DNA from: Streptomyces sp. NBRC 110035
GTDB lineage: Bacteria; Actinomycetota; Actinomycetes; Streptomycetales; Streptomycetaceae
Direction of reading: 5' to 3'
NCBI RefSeq assembly: GCF_000829695.1
Contig: NZ_BBNN01000024.1
Span: 124,001-188,000, forward strand
Length of the DNA: 64,000 nt
Under the pieces are notes generated by a model. The model was not told the DNA's origin and searched no databases. It worked only from the letters and a program-made list of their open reading frames with translations. Of the stretch, positions 26,254 through 35,333 are shown one piece after another. Numbering within the stretch: position 1 is the first letter of the stretch; the number at the start of each line of letters is the position of its first letter. The position numbers were made by a program, and so were the translations under genes.

Positions 26254-27174
26254 TCAGGCCTCCTGGGGCGGTGCGGCGAACTCGGTCCCGGCTGCTGTGA
26301 GGTCCAGGTAGGCCTGTTCCAGCGTGCCCTCGTCCGCGGTGAGTTCGAGGATCGGTACGCCCGCGGCGGAGGCGAGGCGCCCGATGTCGTCCACGCGCGC
26401 GTGCGGCACGGTCCAGTGCCCGTCCTGCTGCCCGACCACCTCGTGACCGTGCGGGGCGAGCGCGCTCTTCAGCGCGACGGGGTCCGAGGTGCGGATACGG
26501 ACGGCCGGTCGCACGCGGGCCTCGATGAACGCGCGCATCGGGGTGTCCGCCAGCAGCCGGCCCCGGCCGAGGACGACGAGGTGGTCGGCGAAGGACGCGG
26601 TCTCGTTCATCAGATGGCTGGAGACCAGCACGGTGCGCCCCTCGTCGGCGAGCCGGCGCAGCAACTGCCGTACCCACACGATCCCTTCCGGGTCGAGGCC
26701 GTTGGAGGGCTCGTCGAGCATCACCACCTCCGGGTCGCCGAGCAGGGCGGCGGCGATGCCCAGCCGCTGGCGCATGCCCAGGGAGTACGTCCGTGTCCTG
26801 CGCGTGGCCGCCGGGGTCAGACCGGTCTCCGCCAGCACCTCGTCGACCCGGCGGTCCGGGATGCGGTTGCTCGCAGCCAGGACCCGCAGGTGGTCACGGC
26901 CGGTGCGGGCGTCGTGCGCGGCCTGCGCGTCCAGCAGGGCGCCGACGCGGCGCAGCGGTTCGCGCAGCGTGGCATAGGCACGGCCGCCGAGGGTGGCGGT
27001 GCCGGTCGTCGGGCGGTCGAGGCCGAGCACCAGCCGCATGGTGGTGGACTTTCCGGCGCCGTTGGGGCCGAGGAAGCCGGTGACGCGGCCGGGCAGGACC
27101 CGGAAGGTGAGATGGTCGACGGCTCGCCGGGTGCCGTACTCCTTGGTCAGGTCGTGGACGTCGATGCTGGTCAT
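26254..27174 (-). CDS. ABC transporter ATP-binding protein (DrrA/CcmA type)
   Basis: 306 residues. Walker A is G-P-N-G-A-G-K-S-T, signature S-L-G-M-R-Q-R, Walker B V-V-M-L-D-E-P-S-N-G-L-D-P, and H-loop V-S-S-H. The C-terminal ~80 residues form the DrrA-like regulatory domain. ATG 27174 gives M-T-S-I-D-V-H-D-L-T-K. First gene of a two-gene exporter operon, divergent from the kinase gene at 27283. Confidence 0.93.
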   Translation of the reverse strand: MTSIDVHDLTKEYGTRRAVDHLTFRVLPGRVTGFLGPNGAGKSTTMRLVLGLDRPTTGTATLGGRAYATLREPLRRVGALLDAQAAHDARTGRDHLRVLAASNRIPDRRVDEVLAETGLTPAATRRTRTYSLGMRQRLGIAAALLGDPEVVMLDEPSNGLDPEGIVWVRQLLRRLADEGRTVLVSSHLMNETASFADHLVVLGRGRLLADTPMRAFIEARVRPAVRIRTSDPVALKSALAPHGHEVVGQQDGHWTVPHARVDDIGRLASAAGVPILELTADEGTLEQAYLDLTAAGTEFAAPPQEA

Positions 27175-27282
27175 GTGCACCAGCGTGGCCGCGGCCCGGG
27201 GTCCGGCGCCTCCCCCGGGCGGGGAGATCGTCTCCCCCTTGCGGGGGAGGCCCGTCGCCGGTGGCGGTGCCACGATGTCCCC

Positions 27283-28490
27283 ATGGTCCGCATGCTGCGC
27301 CCCTTCACCCGGGCGGTGACGTACACGCGATGGCTGCATCTGTTCATCGCCGTCGTGTGGCCCACCATGTGGTCCCTCATCGACAGCTCCCGCATGTACG
27401 TCGCCGTGGTGCTCCTCGCACTCGCCGGACTGGTCCCCGCGATGCGGACGGCGGAGGGGCTCCAGGCCTCCGTGCTGCTCCTCGGCCGCCGTCACGGCGC
27501 GGACGACCCCCGGCACGCGGGAGATCCGGGGAAGGCGGAGGGGGCGGGCCGCAGGAAGATCGTCACGACTCCGGCCACCGTTGGGCGGACCGCGGGCGAA
27601 CCGTCGTATGGCTCCAGTGCCGCCTGGCCATCGGCTGCGTGGTCTCCTTCCTCACCATTCACCTCCCCATGCTCGCCACGGATCTGGTGGCAACGGCCCG
27701 TGGCGGCGCACCGGACCCCTCGACGTTCGTCCAGGTTCCCGGACAGCGCTGGTGGCACGCGCTGCTGGTCCCCCTGCCGGTGCTCCTGCTCGCCGGGCTG
27801 GTGGTCGGGGCGGGCAGGCTCATCACCGTGCTCGCCCCGAGGCTCCTCGGCCCCTCCCCCGCCGAGCGCCTGGCCGCGCTGGAGACCCGTACCGAGCAGC
27901 TCCTCGAACGCACCCGTATCGCGCGCGAACTGCACGACACCATCGGCCATGCCCTGACCGTCGCCGTGGTGCAGGCCGGTGCCGCGCGGGCGACGGGCGA
28001 CCCCGCCTTCACCGACCGGGCCCTGGAGGCCATCGAGGAGACCGGCCGGACCGCCCTGGAGGACCTGGACCGGGTCCTCGGCATCCTGCGCGAGCCGGAG
28101 AGGCCCGTGAGCAGCCGGCCGACGCTGGTGGACGCCGACCGGCTGCTGGAGTCCGCCCGTTCCTCCGGCGTGACGGTGGACGCCGAGGTGACCGGCCCCC
28201 TGGACACCGTGCCGGGCCCGGTCGCGCGCGAGGGGTACCGCATCCTCCAGGAGTCGCTGACCAACGTGCTGCGGCACGCGGGGCCGGTTCCGGTGCGGGT
28301 GGGGGTGCGGGTCGCCGACGGCGCCCTGCTGCTGGAGATCCGCAATCCACTCGCCGGAAAGGTACCGGGCCCCGGACGCGGCAGCGGCCTGCGCGGCGTC
28401 CGCGAGCGCGCCGCGCTGCTGGGCGGCCGGGCGCGGACCGGTCCGCACGAGGGTGACTGGCGGGTCCGGGTCGAACTGCCGCTGGGCTGA
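27283..28490 (+). pseudogene. NarL-type sensor histidine kinase, disrupted by a frameshift near 27580
   Basis: The N-terminal membrane part reads in one frame from ATG 27283 (M-V-R-M-L-R-P-F-T-R, then two hydrophobic segments to about 27580). The rest reads in another frame (W-A-D-R-G-R-T-V-V-W-L-Q onward to 28490) with two more hydrophobic stretches, the HisKA_3 box R-E-L-H-D-T-I-G-H-A-L (phospho-His) and the HATPase domain. Together they make a normal ~400-residue kinase. The switch is a -1 shift around GCCACCGTTGGGCGG. No stop intervenes in the 3' frame, so sequencing error is as possible as genuine inactivation. Its regulator gene at 28527 is intact. Confidence 0.8.
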
Positions 28491-28526
28491 GGCGGGGTGT
28501 GCCGCACCGGGCCGTAGGCCGGCCGG

Positions 28527-29189
28527 ATGCCGGTCACCGTTCTCCTCGTCGACGACGAACCCCTCGTGCGCGCGGGCCTGCGGGCCGTGCTGGAGGCGCA
28601 GCCCGACATCGAGGTCGTCGGGGAGGCGGCCGACGGAGCGGCGGTGATTCCGCTGGTGCGGCAGTTGCGGCCGGACGTGGTCGCCATGGACGTCCGCATG
28701 CCGCTGATGGACGGCATCGAGGCCACGCGTGCCGTGCTGCGGACGGTCGCGGACCCGCCGAAGATCATTGTGGTGACGACGTTCGAGCAGGACCAGTACG
28801 TGTACGAGGCACTGCGCGCGGGCGCCGACGGGTTCCTGCTGAAGCGGGCGCGGCCCGCCGAGATCGTGCACGCGGTGCGGCTGGTCGCCGAGGGCGAGTC
28901 GCTGCTGTTTCCGGCGTCGGTCCGGCAGTTGGCCGCCCAGTACGGTGAGAGCGGCGGCAACCACGCGGTGCGGGCCGTGCTGGAGCGGGCGCGGCTGACC
29001 GAGCGGGAGGCGGAGGTGTTGCGGCTGATGGCGCGGGGCCTGTCGAACGCGGAGATCGCCGGCCGGCTGGTGGTGGGGGTGGAGACGGTGAAGTCGCATG
29101 TGAGCGCCGTGCTGGCGAAGCTCGGGGCGCGTGACCGCACGCAGGCGGTGATCACGGCGTACGAGTCGGGGTTCGTGGCGCCCGGGTGA
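28527..29189 (+). CDS. NarL/LuxR-family response regulator
   Basis: 220 residues: receiver domain (~1-120; acidic pocket D-D-E, phospho-acceptor in A-M-D-V-R-M-P, conserved Lys in L-L-K-R) and C-terminal LuxR HTH (~150-210; L-T-E-R-E-A-E-V-L-R-L-M-A-R-G-L-S-N-A-E-I-A). It follows the kinase gene by 36 nt and likely controls the divergent ABC-2 exporter operon. Confidence 0.93.
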   Translation: MPVTVLLVDDEPLVRAGLRAVLEAQPDIEVVGEAADGAAVIPLVRQLRPDVVAMDVRMPLMDGIEATRAVLRTVADPPKIIVVTTFEQDQYVYEALRAGADGFLLKRARPAEIVHAVRLVAEGESLLFPASVRQLAAQYGESGGNHAVRAVLERARLTEREAEVLRLMARGLSNAEIAGRLVVGVETVKSHVSAVLAKLGARDRTQAVITAYESGFVAPG

Positions 29190-29353
29190 GGCGGGTGCGC
29201 CGGAGCCGGGTGGGGTGGGTCGGGTCGGGTGAACGGCCGGGCGTGCTGCGGCGGTCCGGTCGTGGGCCGGAGGTGGTCGTGCCCGGTGGTCGCCGGGGCC
29301 CGCCGTGCCGAGTACGATCCGCCCCACACGCGCACGAGCGGGGAGGACGGACG

Positions 29354-30511
29354 GTGAGTCGGCTGACCGGCGGGGATCCCTCGCTGTTGCGGAGGATCAA
29401 CTCCGCGGTGGTCCTGCACGCGCTGCGGGCCACGGACTGCGCGACGCTGACCGAGGTCACCAGGGTGACGGGGCTGTCGCGGCCCACCGTCGAGGGCGTG
29501 GTCGAGGGGCTGATCGAGGCGGGCCTCGTCGTGGAGAAGGCGGCTGAGGAGGGTGCGGCGCGGCGCCAGGGGCGGCCGGCCAGGAGGTTCCGGTTCCGGG
29601 CGGAGGCCGGGCATCTGCTGGGCCTGGAGATCGGGCCGCACCGGGTGGCGGTGCTGCTGGCCGACCTGGACGGCCGGGTGATCGGAGCCCAGGCCAAGGA
29701 CGTCGGGGAGACCGCCGGTGCCGACGAGCGGCTGGAACGGCTGCGCGCCGCCGTCGCAGAGCTGCTGCGCCGGGCCGGCGTGCCCCGCGACTCGCTGCGG
29801 GCCGTGGGCGTGGGGACGCCCGGGATCGTCGAGGCGGACGGCACCGTACGGCTGGGCACGGCACTGCCCGGGTGGACGGGGCTGGATCTGGGCGAGCGGC
29901 TGAGCCGGTCCTTCGAGTGTCCGGTGCTGGTCGAGAACGACGCCAACGCGGCGGTCGTGGCCGAGCACTGGAAGGGCGTCGCGACCGGGACCGACGACGT
30001 GGTGTTCGTGCTGGCCGGACTGAGTCCGGGCGCCGGCTCACTGATCGGGGGGCGGCTGCACCGGGGGTACGGCGGGGCGGCCGGTGAGATCGGCGCGCTG
30101 CATCTGCTGGGCCGCGAGGCGACCCCCGAGAAGCTGCTCTCGACCACGGACGAGCCGCTGCATCCGCTCGACGAGCAGGCGGTGGCCGAGGTCTTCGCCC
30201 AGGCCCGCGAGGGCGACAGACGGGCTCTCGCGGCCGTGGACCGTTTCATTCGGCGGCTGGTCCACGACGTGGCGGCGCTGGTGCTGGCCCTGGACCCGGA
30301 ACTCGTCGTGATCGGCGGCTGGGCGGCCGGGCTGGACGGCGTACTGGAGCCGTTGCGGCGCGAGCTGGCCCGCTACTGCCTGCGTCCGCCGCAGGTCGCC
30401 CTGTCCCGCCTCGGGGAGGCGGCGGTGGCGACGGGTGCCGTACGGCTCGCCCTGGACCATGTGGAGCAGCAACTCTTCGCGGTGGAGGGCACGGTGACGG
30501 CCCGCCGGTAG
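29354..30511 (+). CDS. ROK-family transcriptional repressor/sugar kinase-like protein
   Basis: 385 residues: N-terminal winged HTH (~15-70; T-E-V-T-R-V-T-G-L-S-R-P-T-V-E) and ROK domain (~85-370) with V-G-V-G-T-P-G-I-V, V-E-N-D-A-N-A-A and Y-G-G-A-A-G-E-I-G-A-L-H. The Cys-rich zinc motif after G-E-I-G (C-x-C-G-x-x-G-C) of kinase-type ROKs is absent; L-G-R-E-A-T-P replaces it, so catalysis is doubtful and it is probably a sugar-responsive regulator. GTG 29354 follows GGGAGGAC. Confidence 0.88.
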   Translation: MSRLTGGDPSLLRRINSAVVLHALRATDCATLTEVTRVTGLSRPTVEGVVEGLIEAGLVVEKAAEEGAARRQGRPARRFRFRAEAGHLLGLEIGPHRVAVLLADLDGRVIGAQAKDVGETAGADERLERLRAAVAELLRRAGVPRDSLRAVGVGTPGIVEADGTVRLGTALPGWTGLDLGERLSRSFECPVLVENDANAAVVAEHWKGVATGTDDVVFVLAGLSPGAGSLIGGRLHRGYGGAAGEIGALHLLGREATPEKLLSTTDEPLHPLDEQAVAEVFAQAREGDRRALAAVDRFIRRLVHDVAALVLALDPELVVIGGWAAGLDGVLEPLRRELARYCLRPPQVALSRLGEAAVATGAVRLALDHVEQQLFAVEGTVTARR

Positions 30512-30645
30512 GCGGCGCCCCGCCCGCGTGGCACCACGCGTCCCGGGCATGCCCCGCCGCCGGCCTGTTCCCCCGGCCCTCGGCGCCCACCTCGCCGGCA
30601 CCCCAGTCCCGCTCGGCCGCGGCCTGCGCCCGAAGACGCGAAGGC

Positions 30646-31407
30646 TCAGGAGGCGCGGCGCTCGGGGCCGTGGTGGATCTCCACGCCTCCGAAGTCGCCG
30701 AAGGTCAGCCGGCAGGTGTCCGCCCGGTAGGTGGCCACGGAGAGCGCGGCGACGCGGCCCCGTGCGACGAAGCGGGTGGTGACGACGAGGACGGGCGCGC
30801 CCGGCAGGCGGTCCAGTTCCTTGGCGTCGTCCGCGCGGGCGGAGCCGAGCTCCACCGCGTTCTCGTGCCGCTCCAGCTCCAGGTGCTGCAGTTCGCGCAG
30901 CACCGCACGCGCGCGGGCCGCTCCCGACGGGGCGTCTATGGCGGTGAGGCCGGGCACCGAGGAAGCGGGGATGTACAGGAGCTCGGCGGCGACGGGCTGC
31001 CCCTGCGAGACCCGGGACCGCCGTACGGTGTGCACGGGCTCGTCCCGGGCGGTCGCCAGGGTGTCGGCGACGGCCGCGGGCGGTGCTTCGAGCGTGCAGT
31101 CCGTGGCCTGCCAGGCGTCGTCGGACCCGCCCGGCCAGGCGTGCTGCGCCGTGCCGAGGGAGACACCCATACGCGGCGGGGCGACGGTGGTGCCCACGCC
31201 CCGGCGGCGCTGCAGCCTGCCTTCCAGCTCCAGCTGCTCCAGTGCCTGACGGAGCGTGGCACGGGCCACGCCGAAGCGGGCGGCCAGATCGCGCTCGTTG
31301 GGCAGGATCTCACCCACCGCGAACTCCGAGTCGAGGGCCTCGCTGAGCACGGTCCTGAGATGCCAGTACTTCGGTTCCGGCACCGTTTCCAACTGCGTGG
31401 TCCCCAC
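30646..31407 (-). CDS. GntR (HutC-subfamily) transcriptional regulator
   Basis: 253 residues from GTG 31407, chosen because GGAGGA lies 5 nt upstream; an in-frame GTG at 31473 would add 22 residues without homology appearance. N-terminal wHTH (~15-80; L-P-N-E-R-D-L-A-A-R-F-G-V-A-R-A-T-L-R-Q-A-L) and C-terminal UTRA ligand domain (~95-245). UTRA regulators sense sugar phosphates, amino acids or similar small molecules. The 10-bp palindrome ACCATATGGT (31483-31492) upstream may be an autoregulatory site. Confidence 0.88.
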   Translation of the reverse strand: MGTTQLETVPEPKYWHLRTVLSEALDSEFAVGEILPNERDLAARFGVARATLRQALEQLELEGRLQRRRGVGTTVAPPRMGVSLGTAQHAWPGGSDDAWQATDCTLEAPPAAVADTLATARDEPVHTVRRSRVSQGQPVAAELLYIPASSVPGLTAIDAPSGAARARAVLRELQHLELERHENAVELGSARADDAKELDRLPGAPVLVVTTRFVARGRVAALSVATYRADTCRLTFGDFGGVEIHHGPERRAS

Positions 31408-31482
31408 CCTGTCCTCCGCGATCGCCGGGTCCGGTGGCGTTTTAGCGCCCTTGTTTATTAAAGGTTGTTTCACTTCTCTGCG

Positions 31483-31492
31483 ACCATATGGT
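31483..31492. promoter_or_regulatory. Candidate GntR operator palindrome
   Basis: ACCATATGGT is a perfect 10-bp palindrome about 76 nt upstream of the GntR start, in an AT-rich stretch (31440-31500) that must also contain the promoter. Assignment to the GntR protein is inference. Confidence 0.4.
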
Positions 31493-31530
31493 GACCCTTA
31501 CCCTTGGTCAATACCAATCGGACAGGGCGA

Positions 31531-31560
31531 CGGGGCCCGCGCCGGGCGGCGCGGGCCCCG
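31531..31560 (-). terminator. Hairpin terminator after the ECF sigma factor gene
   Basis: CGGGGCCCGCGCC (31531-31543) and GGCGCGGGCCCCG (31548-31560) are perfect complements with a 4-nt loop. The hairpin lies 19 nt past the sigma factor stop on the minus strand. Confidence 0.75.
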
Positions 31561-31578
31561 TGGGCGGTCGGCCGGCCC

Positions 31579-32475
31579 CTACTCGGCGGCCGCCAGCGAG
31601 CGCAGCTTGTCGGGGTTGCGGATGATGTAGACCGTCCGGACCCGGCCCTCGGCGATGTCCAGCTGGAAGACGGGGCCGGGCCTGTCCCCGGTGAGGACCA
31701 GTGCCGCGGGGCCGCCGTTGATTTCCAGGAGACGGACCGAGGGGTCGAAGAAGCCCTTGCGGGTGACACCGACGAGGAAGCGGCCCACCTTGTCGGCGCT
31801 CTCCAGCACGCGCAGCGGGGCGCGCGACTTGCCTCCGCTGTCGCCGACCAGTCGTACGTCGGGGGCGAGCAGCTTCATGAGCCCTTCCAGATCGCCGCCG
31901 GCCGCCGCCGCCAGGAAACGTTCGGTCAGATCGCGGCGCCGGACGGGGTCGACGTCGTGGCGCGGGCGGCGCTCCTCGACGTGCCTGCGGGCCCGCGCGG
32001 CGAGTTGGCGCACCGCCGGTTCGCCGCGGTCGAGCAGGGCGGCGATGTCGGAGTAGGGGTGGCCGAACGCCTCCCGCAGGACGAACACCGCGCGCTCCAG
32101 AGGGGACAGCGACTCCAGGACGACGAGGACGGCGAGGGAGACCGAATCGGCGAGCACCGCCTGCTCGGCGGTGTCGGGAGCGGTGTCGCCGAAGTCGGTG
32201 ACGTACGGCTCGGGCAGCCACGGGCCGACGTACGTCTCGCCCCGCGCCTTGATCTGACGCAGCCGGTCAAGGGCGAGGCGGGTGGCGACGCGCACCAGGT
32301 AGGCGCGCGGCTCGCGCACTTCGGACCGGTCGCCGCCCGCCCAGCGCAGCCAGGTCTCCTGGACGACGTCCTCGGCGTCGGCCACCCGGCCGAGCATGCG
32401 GTAGGCGACCCCCAGGAGGACGGGGCGGTGTTCTTCGAAGGCGTTGGTCACGGTGTCGGTGCTGTCGGTGCTCAC
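31579..32475 (-). CDS. ECF41-type RNA polymerase sigma factor with SnoaL-like C-terminal domain
   Basis: About 298 residues from GTG 32475 (a GTG eight codons upstream at 32499 is also possible). Sigma region 2 (~12-80; A-Y-R-M-L-G-R-V-A-D-A-E-D-V-V-Q-E-T-W-L-R), the ECF41 linker W-L-P-E-P, sigma region 4 (~125-180) and a SnoaL/NTF2-like tail (~190-295). The tail motif is D-S-G-G-K where ECF41 proteins have D-G-G-G-K. In this group the fused tail regulates the sigma factor, replacing an anti-sigma factor. The gene diverges from an alpha/beta hydrolase gene, a plausible target; ECF41 targets are commonly oxidoreductases or hydrolases next door. Confidence 0.88.
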   Translation of the reverse strand: MSTDSTDTVTNAFEEHRPVLLGVAYRMLGRVADAEDVVQETWLRWAGGDRSEVREPRAYLVRVATRLALDRLRQIKARGETYVGPWLPEPYVTDFGDTAPDTAEQAVLADSVSLAVLVVLESLSPLERAVFVLREAFGHPYSDIAALLDRGEPAVRQLAARARRHVEERRPRHDVDPVRRRDLTERFLAAAAGGDLEGLMKLLAPDVRLVGDSGGKSRAPLRVLESADKVGRFLVGVTRKGFFDPSVRLLEINGGPAALVLTGDRPGPVFQLDIAEGRVRTVYIIRNPDKLRSLAAAE

Positions 32476-32646
32476 CCCTGCATCCCAGCCGACCCGCACG
32501 GCGGTGTCCAGGCGGATCCGGGCACCTCCCGGAGCCGGAGCCCGGAAGCGGGCACCCGGGGGGCTACCCGTCGGTAGTAATTGCTGACAAGCTGTCTACG
32601 GCGTCAGGCGGCGTCCCACCCCGAGTCCCAGACGAGGAGCACCCTC

Positions 32647-33477
32647 ATGTCCGCGACCGTCTCCTTCGAGGTCACCTCCGCGCACGGTCCGCAGACCGTG
32701 ACCCTGTCCTACGCGCGCGTGGGCCGCGGCGAACCGCTGCTCCTGCTGCACGGCATCGGTCATCACCGCCAGGCCTGGGACCCGGTCGTGGACATCCTCG
32801 CAGCCGAGCGCGAGGTGATCGCCGTGGACCTGCCCGGTTTCGGCGCCTCCCCGGCGCTGCCGGGCGGCCTCACCCACGGCCTGCCCACCATGAACGCCGC
32901 CCTCGCCGCCCTGTGCGAGAAGCTGGGACTCGACCGGCCCCATGTCGCGGGCAACTCGCTCGGCGGTCTGCTGGCCCTGGAACTCGGCCGTCAGAAGCGG
33001 GTACGGTCCGTCACCGCACTGTCCCCGGCCGGGTTCTGGACCCGTGCGGAGCGGCGGTACGCCTTCGGCGTGCTGATCGGGATGCGGCGGATCGCGGAGC
33101 GCATGCCACTGCCCCTGGTCGAGCGTCTCGCCCGCTCTGCGGCCGGGCGCGCGGCGCTGACCAGCACCATCTACGCCCGTCCGGGCCGCCGCTCCCCCGA
33201 GGCGGTGGTCGCCGAGACCCGCGCGCTCGCCGGGGCCACCGGCTTCACCGAGACGCTCCGGGCGGGCACCGCCGTACGGTTCTCCGACGACGTGCCCGGC
33301 ATCCCGGTCACCATCGCCTGGGGCGCCCGCGACCGGCTGCTCATCCCGCGCCAGGGGGTCCGCGCCCAACGGACGATCCCCGGGGCGCGGCTGATCCGGC
33401 TGCCCGGCTGCGGTCATGTCCCGATGAACGACGACCCGGCCCTGGTCGCCCGCGTCCTGCTCGACGGCAGCCGCTGA
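32647..33477 (+). CDS. Alpha/beta-fold hydrolase
   Basis: 276 residues. Oxyanion loop L-L-H-G-I-G, nucleophile elbow A-G-N-S-L-G-G, acidic residue in W-G-A-R-D and catalytic His in G-C-G-H-V-P. No signal peptide. ATG 32647 is preceded by GAGGAG. The position opposite the ECF41 gene suggests co-regulation. Substrate unknown. Confidence 0.88.
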   Translation: MSATVSFEVTSAHGPQTVTLSYARVGRGEPLLLLHGIGHHRQAWDPVVDILAAEREVIAVDLPGFGASPALPGGLTHGLPTMNAALAALCEKLGLDRPHVAGNSLGGLLALELGRQKRVRSVTALSPAGFWTRAERRYAFGVLIGMRRIAERMPLPLVERLARSAAGRAALTSTIYARPGRRSPEAVVAETRALAGATGFTETLRAGTAVRFSDDVPGIPVTIAWGARDRLLIPRQGVRAQRTIPGARLIRLPGCGHVPMNDDPALVARVLLDGSR

Positions 33478-33622
33478 ACGGGGCGGTACGCGGCGCCGGC
33501 TGCGCGTCGCTCCCCGCGGCTCGGCGGCGAGTTGTTCACTCGGGGTTTGCGGGCGGGCCGCACCGCCCGAGTACATGTGGCAGTGCACACCGGCCGGATC
33601 CCCCGCCCCTGGAGGCGCATCC

Positions 33623-35209
33623 ATGTCACCCCGTCCGCTCACCGGCCGTCGCTCCGTCCTGCGCGGCTCGCTCGCGGCCTCGGCGGCCCTGACCCTGCCC
33701 GCCGCCGTCGGGTCGGCGCCCGCCTTCGCCCGGTCAGGGCGCCCCGAGGCGAAGTGGGGTGTGCAGACGGGCGACGTGACGCGCGACTCCGGGTTGGTGT
33801 GGGTGCGCTCCGACCGTCCGGCCCGGATGATCGTCGAGACGTCGGCGACCGAGTCGTTCCGCCGCCCGCACCGCCGGCACGGCCCGTTGCTCGGCCCCGG
33901 CACGGACTTCACCGGGACCACCCGGCTGCACGGGCTGCCGGCCGGTGAGCAGATCCACTACCGGGTGCGGCTCGCCGACCCGGACGACCCGCGCCGCTGT
34001 GGCGAGCCGGTCACCGGTACGTTCCGGACGGTGTCCGCGCGGCGGCGCGAGGGCGTGCGGTTCGTGTGGTCGGGCGACCTGGCGGGGCAGGGCTGGGGCA
34101 TCAACCCCGAGTTCGGCGGCTACCGGATCTTCGAGGCGATGGCCCGGACCGACCCCGACTTCTTCCTGTTCAGCGGCGACACCGTCTACGCCGACGGGCC
34201 GATCCCGGCGACCGTCGCTCTGCCGGACGGCGGTGTCTGGCGGAACATCACCACGAAGGAGAAGTCCAAGGTCGCCGAGACCCTGGCCGAGTTCCGCGGC
34301 ACCTTCCGTTACAACCTGCTGGACGAGCACTTCCGCCGGTTCAACGCCCAGGTGCCGTCCATCGTGCAGTGGGACGACCACGAGGTGCGCAACAACTGGT
34401 ATCCGGGCCAGCGGATCGCCGACACGGACAGCAGGTACACGGAGAAGAGCGTCGACGTGCTGGCGGCGCGGGCACGGCGTGCCTTCAGTGAGTACTTCCC
34501 GATGTCCACGCTGCGGCCGGGCCCGCGCGAGGGCCGGGTCCACCGGGTGCTGCGGCAGGGGCCGCTGCTGGACGTGTTCGTGCTGGACATGCGCACGTAC
34601 CGCAACGCCAACTCCCCCGGTGACCAGACCGTGGACCCGCAGGGGATCCTCGGACGGGAGCAGTTGGAGTGGCTCAAGAGGGAGCTGGCGCGGTCGCGGG
34701 CGGTATGGAAGGTGATCGCCGCGGACATGCCGATCGGCCTGATCGTGTCCGACACGAGCGAGGGCGGCCGGCACGTCGAGGCGGTGGCCCAGGGCGACCC
34801 GGGGGCGCCGCTGGGGCGCGAGCTGCAGATCGCCGAGCTGCTGCGGTTCATCAAGCACCGGCGGATCACCGGCACGGTGTGGCTGACGGCCGACGTGCAC
34901 CACACCTCCGCCCAGCACTACCAGCCCGCACGGGCCGCGTTCGGGGACTTCGAGCCGTTCTGGGAGTTCGTCTCCGGGCCGTTGAACGCGGGCGCCTTCC
35001 CGGCGAGCGCGCTCGACGGCACCTTCGGTCCGGAGCGGGTGTTCGTGAAGGCGCCGGCCGCGGCGAACGTCTCGCCCGCCGGCGGTTACCAGTTCTTCGG
35101 CGAGGTCGACATCGACGGCAGCAGCGGAGAGCTGACCGTACGGATGCGGGAGCAGGACGGGACCGTGCTGTACACGAAGCGGCTGCGGCCGGGCCTGGTC
35201 GGCCAGTAG
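33623..35209 (+). CDS. PhoD-type alkaline phosphatase/phosphodiesterase, Tat-secreted
   Basis: 528 residues. Twin-arginine signal (G-R-R-S-V-L-R-G-S-L-A-A-S-A-A-L-T) precedes an N-terminal PhoD beta domain (~45-135) and the metallophosphatase core (~145-500). Metal ligands are visible in S-G-D-T-V-Y-A-D, W-D-D-H-E-V-R-N-N and T-A-D-V-H-H-T. The family is Ca/Fe-dependent and releases phosphate from mono- and diesters, often under PhoP control. No PHO box was recognised by eye. ATG 33623 is preceded by GGAGG. Confidence 0.9.
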   Translation: MSPRPLTGRRSVLRGSLAASAALTLPAAVGSAPAFARSGRPEAKWGVQTGDVTRDSGLVWVRSDRPARMIVETSATESFRRPHRRHGPLLGPGTDFTGTTRLHGLPAGEQIHYRVRLADPDDPRRCGEPVTGTFRTVSARRREGVRFVWSGDLAGQGWGINPEFGGYRIFEAMARTDPDFFLFSGDTVYADGPIPATVALPDGGVWRNITTKEKSKVAETLAEFRGTFRYNLLDEHFRRFNAQVPSIVQWDDHEVRNNWYPGQRIADTDSRYTEKSVDVLAARARRAFSEYFPMSTLRPGPREGRVHRVLRQGPLLDVFVLDMRTYRNANSPGDQTVDPQGILGREQLEWLKRELARSRAVWKVIAADMPIGLIVSDTSEGGRHVEAVAQGDPGAPLGRELQIAELLRFIKHRRITGTVWLTADVHHTSAQHYQPARAAFGDFEPFWEFVSGPLNAGAFPASALDGTFGPERVFVKAPAAANVSPAGGYQFFGEVDIDGSSGELTVRMREQDGTVLYTKRLRPGLVGQ

Positions 35210-35333
35210 CCGGACGACGGGCAACCAGTCGGCCGGCAAACCGACAAAGGGATCATAGATACCATAAGAACTCTTTACTCGCCAGCCACGACGCGTTAGT
35301 GATCACGAAACACACTTCCTTCACAGTGGTCGC

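Noticed and set aside
27540..27620. Programmed -1 frameshifting in the sensor kinase gene
   Set aside because: No slippery heptamer of the X-XXY-YYZ type or following stable pseudoknot is evident, so mutation or sequencing error is simpler.
32560..32646. ECF41-type promoter (TGTCACA/CGTC) before the alpha/beta hydrolase
   Set aside because: TGTCTAC and CGTC are present but with about 12 nt spacing instead of 16, so the match is not convincing.
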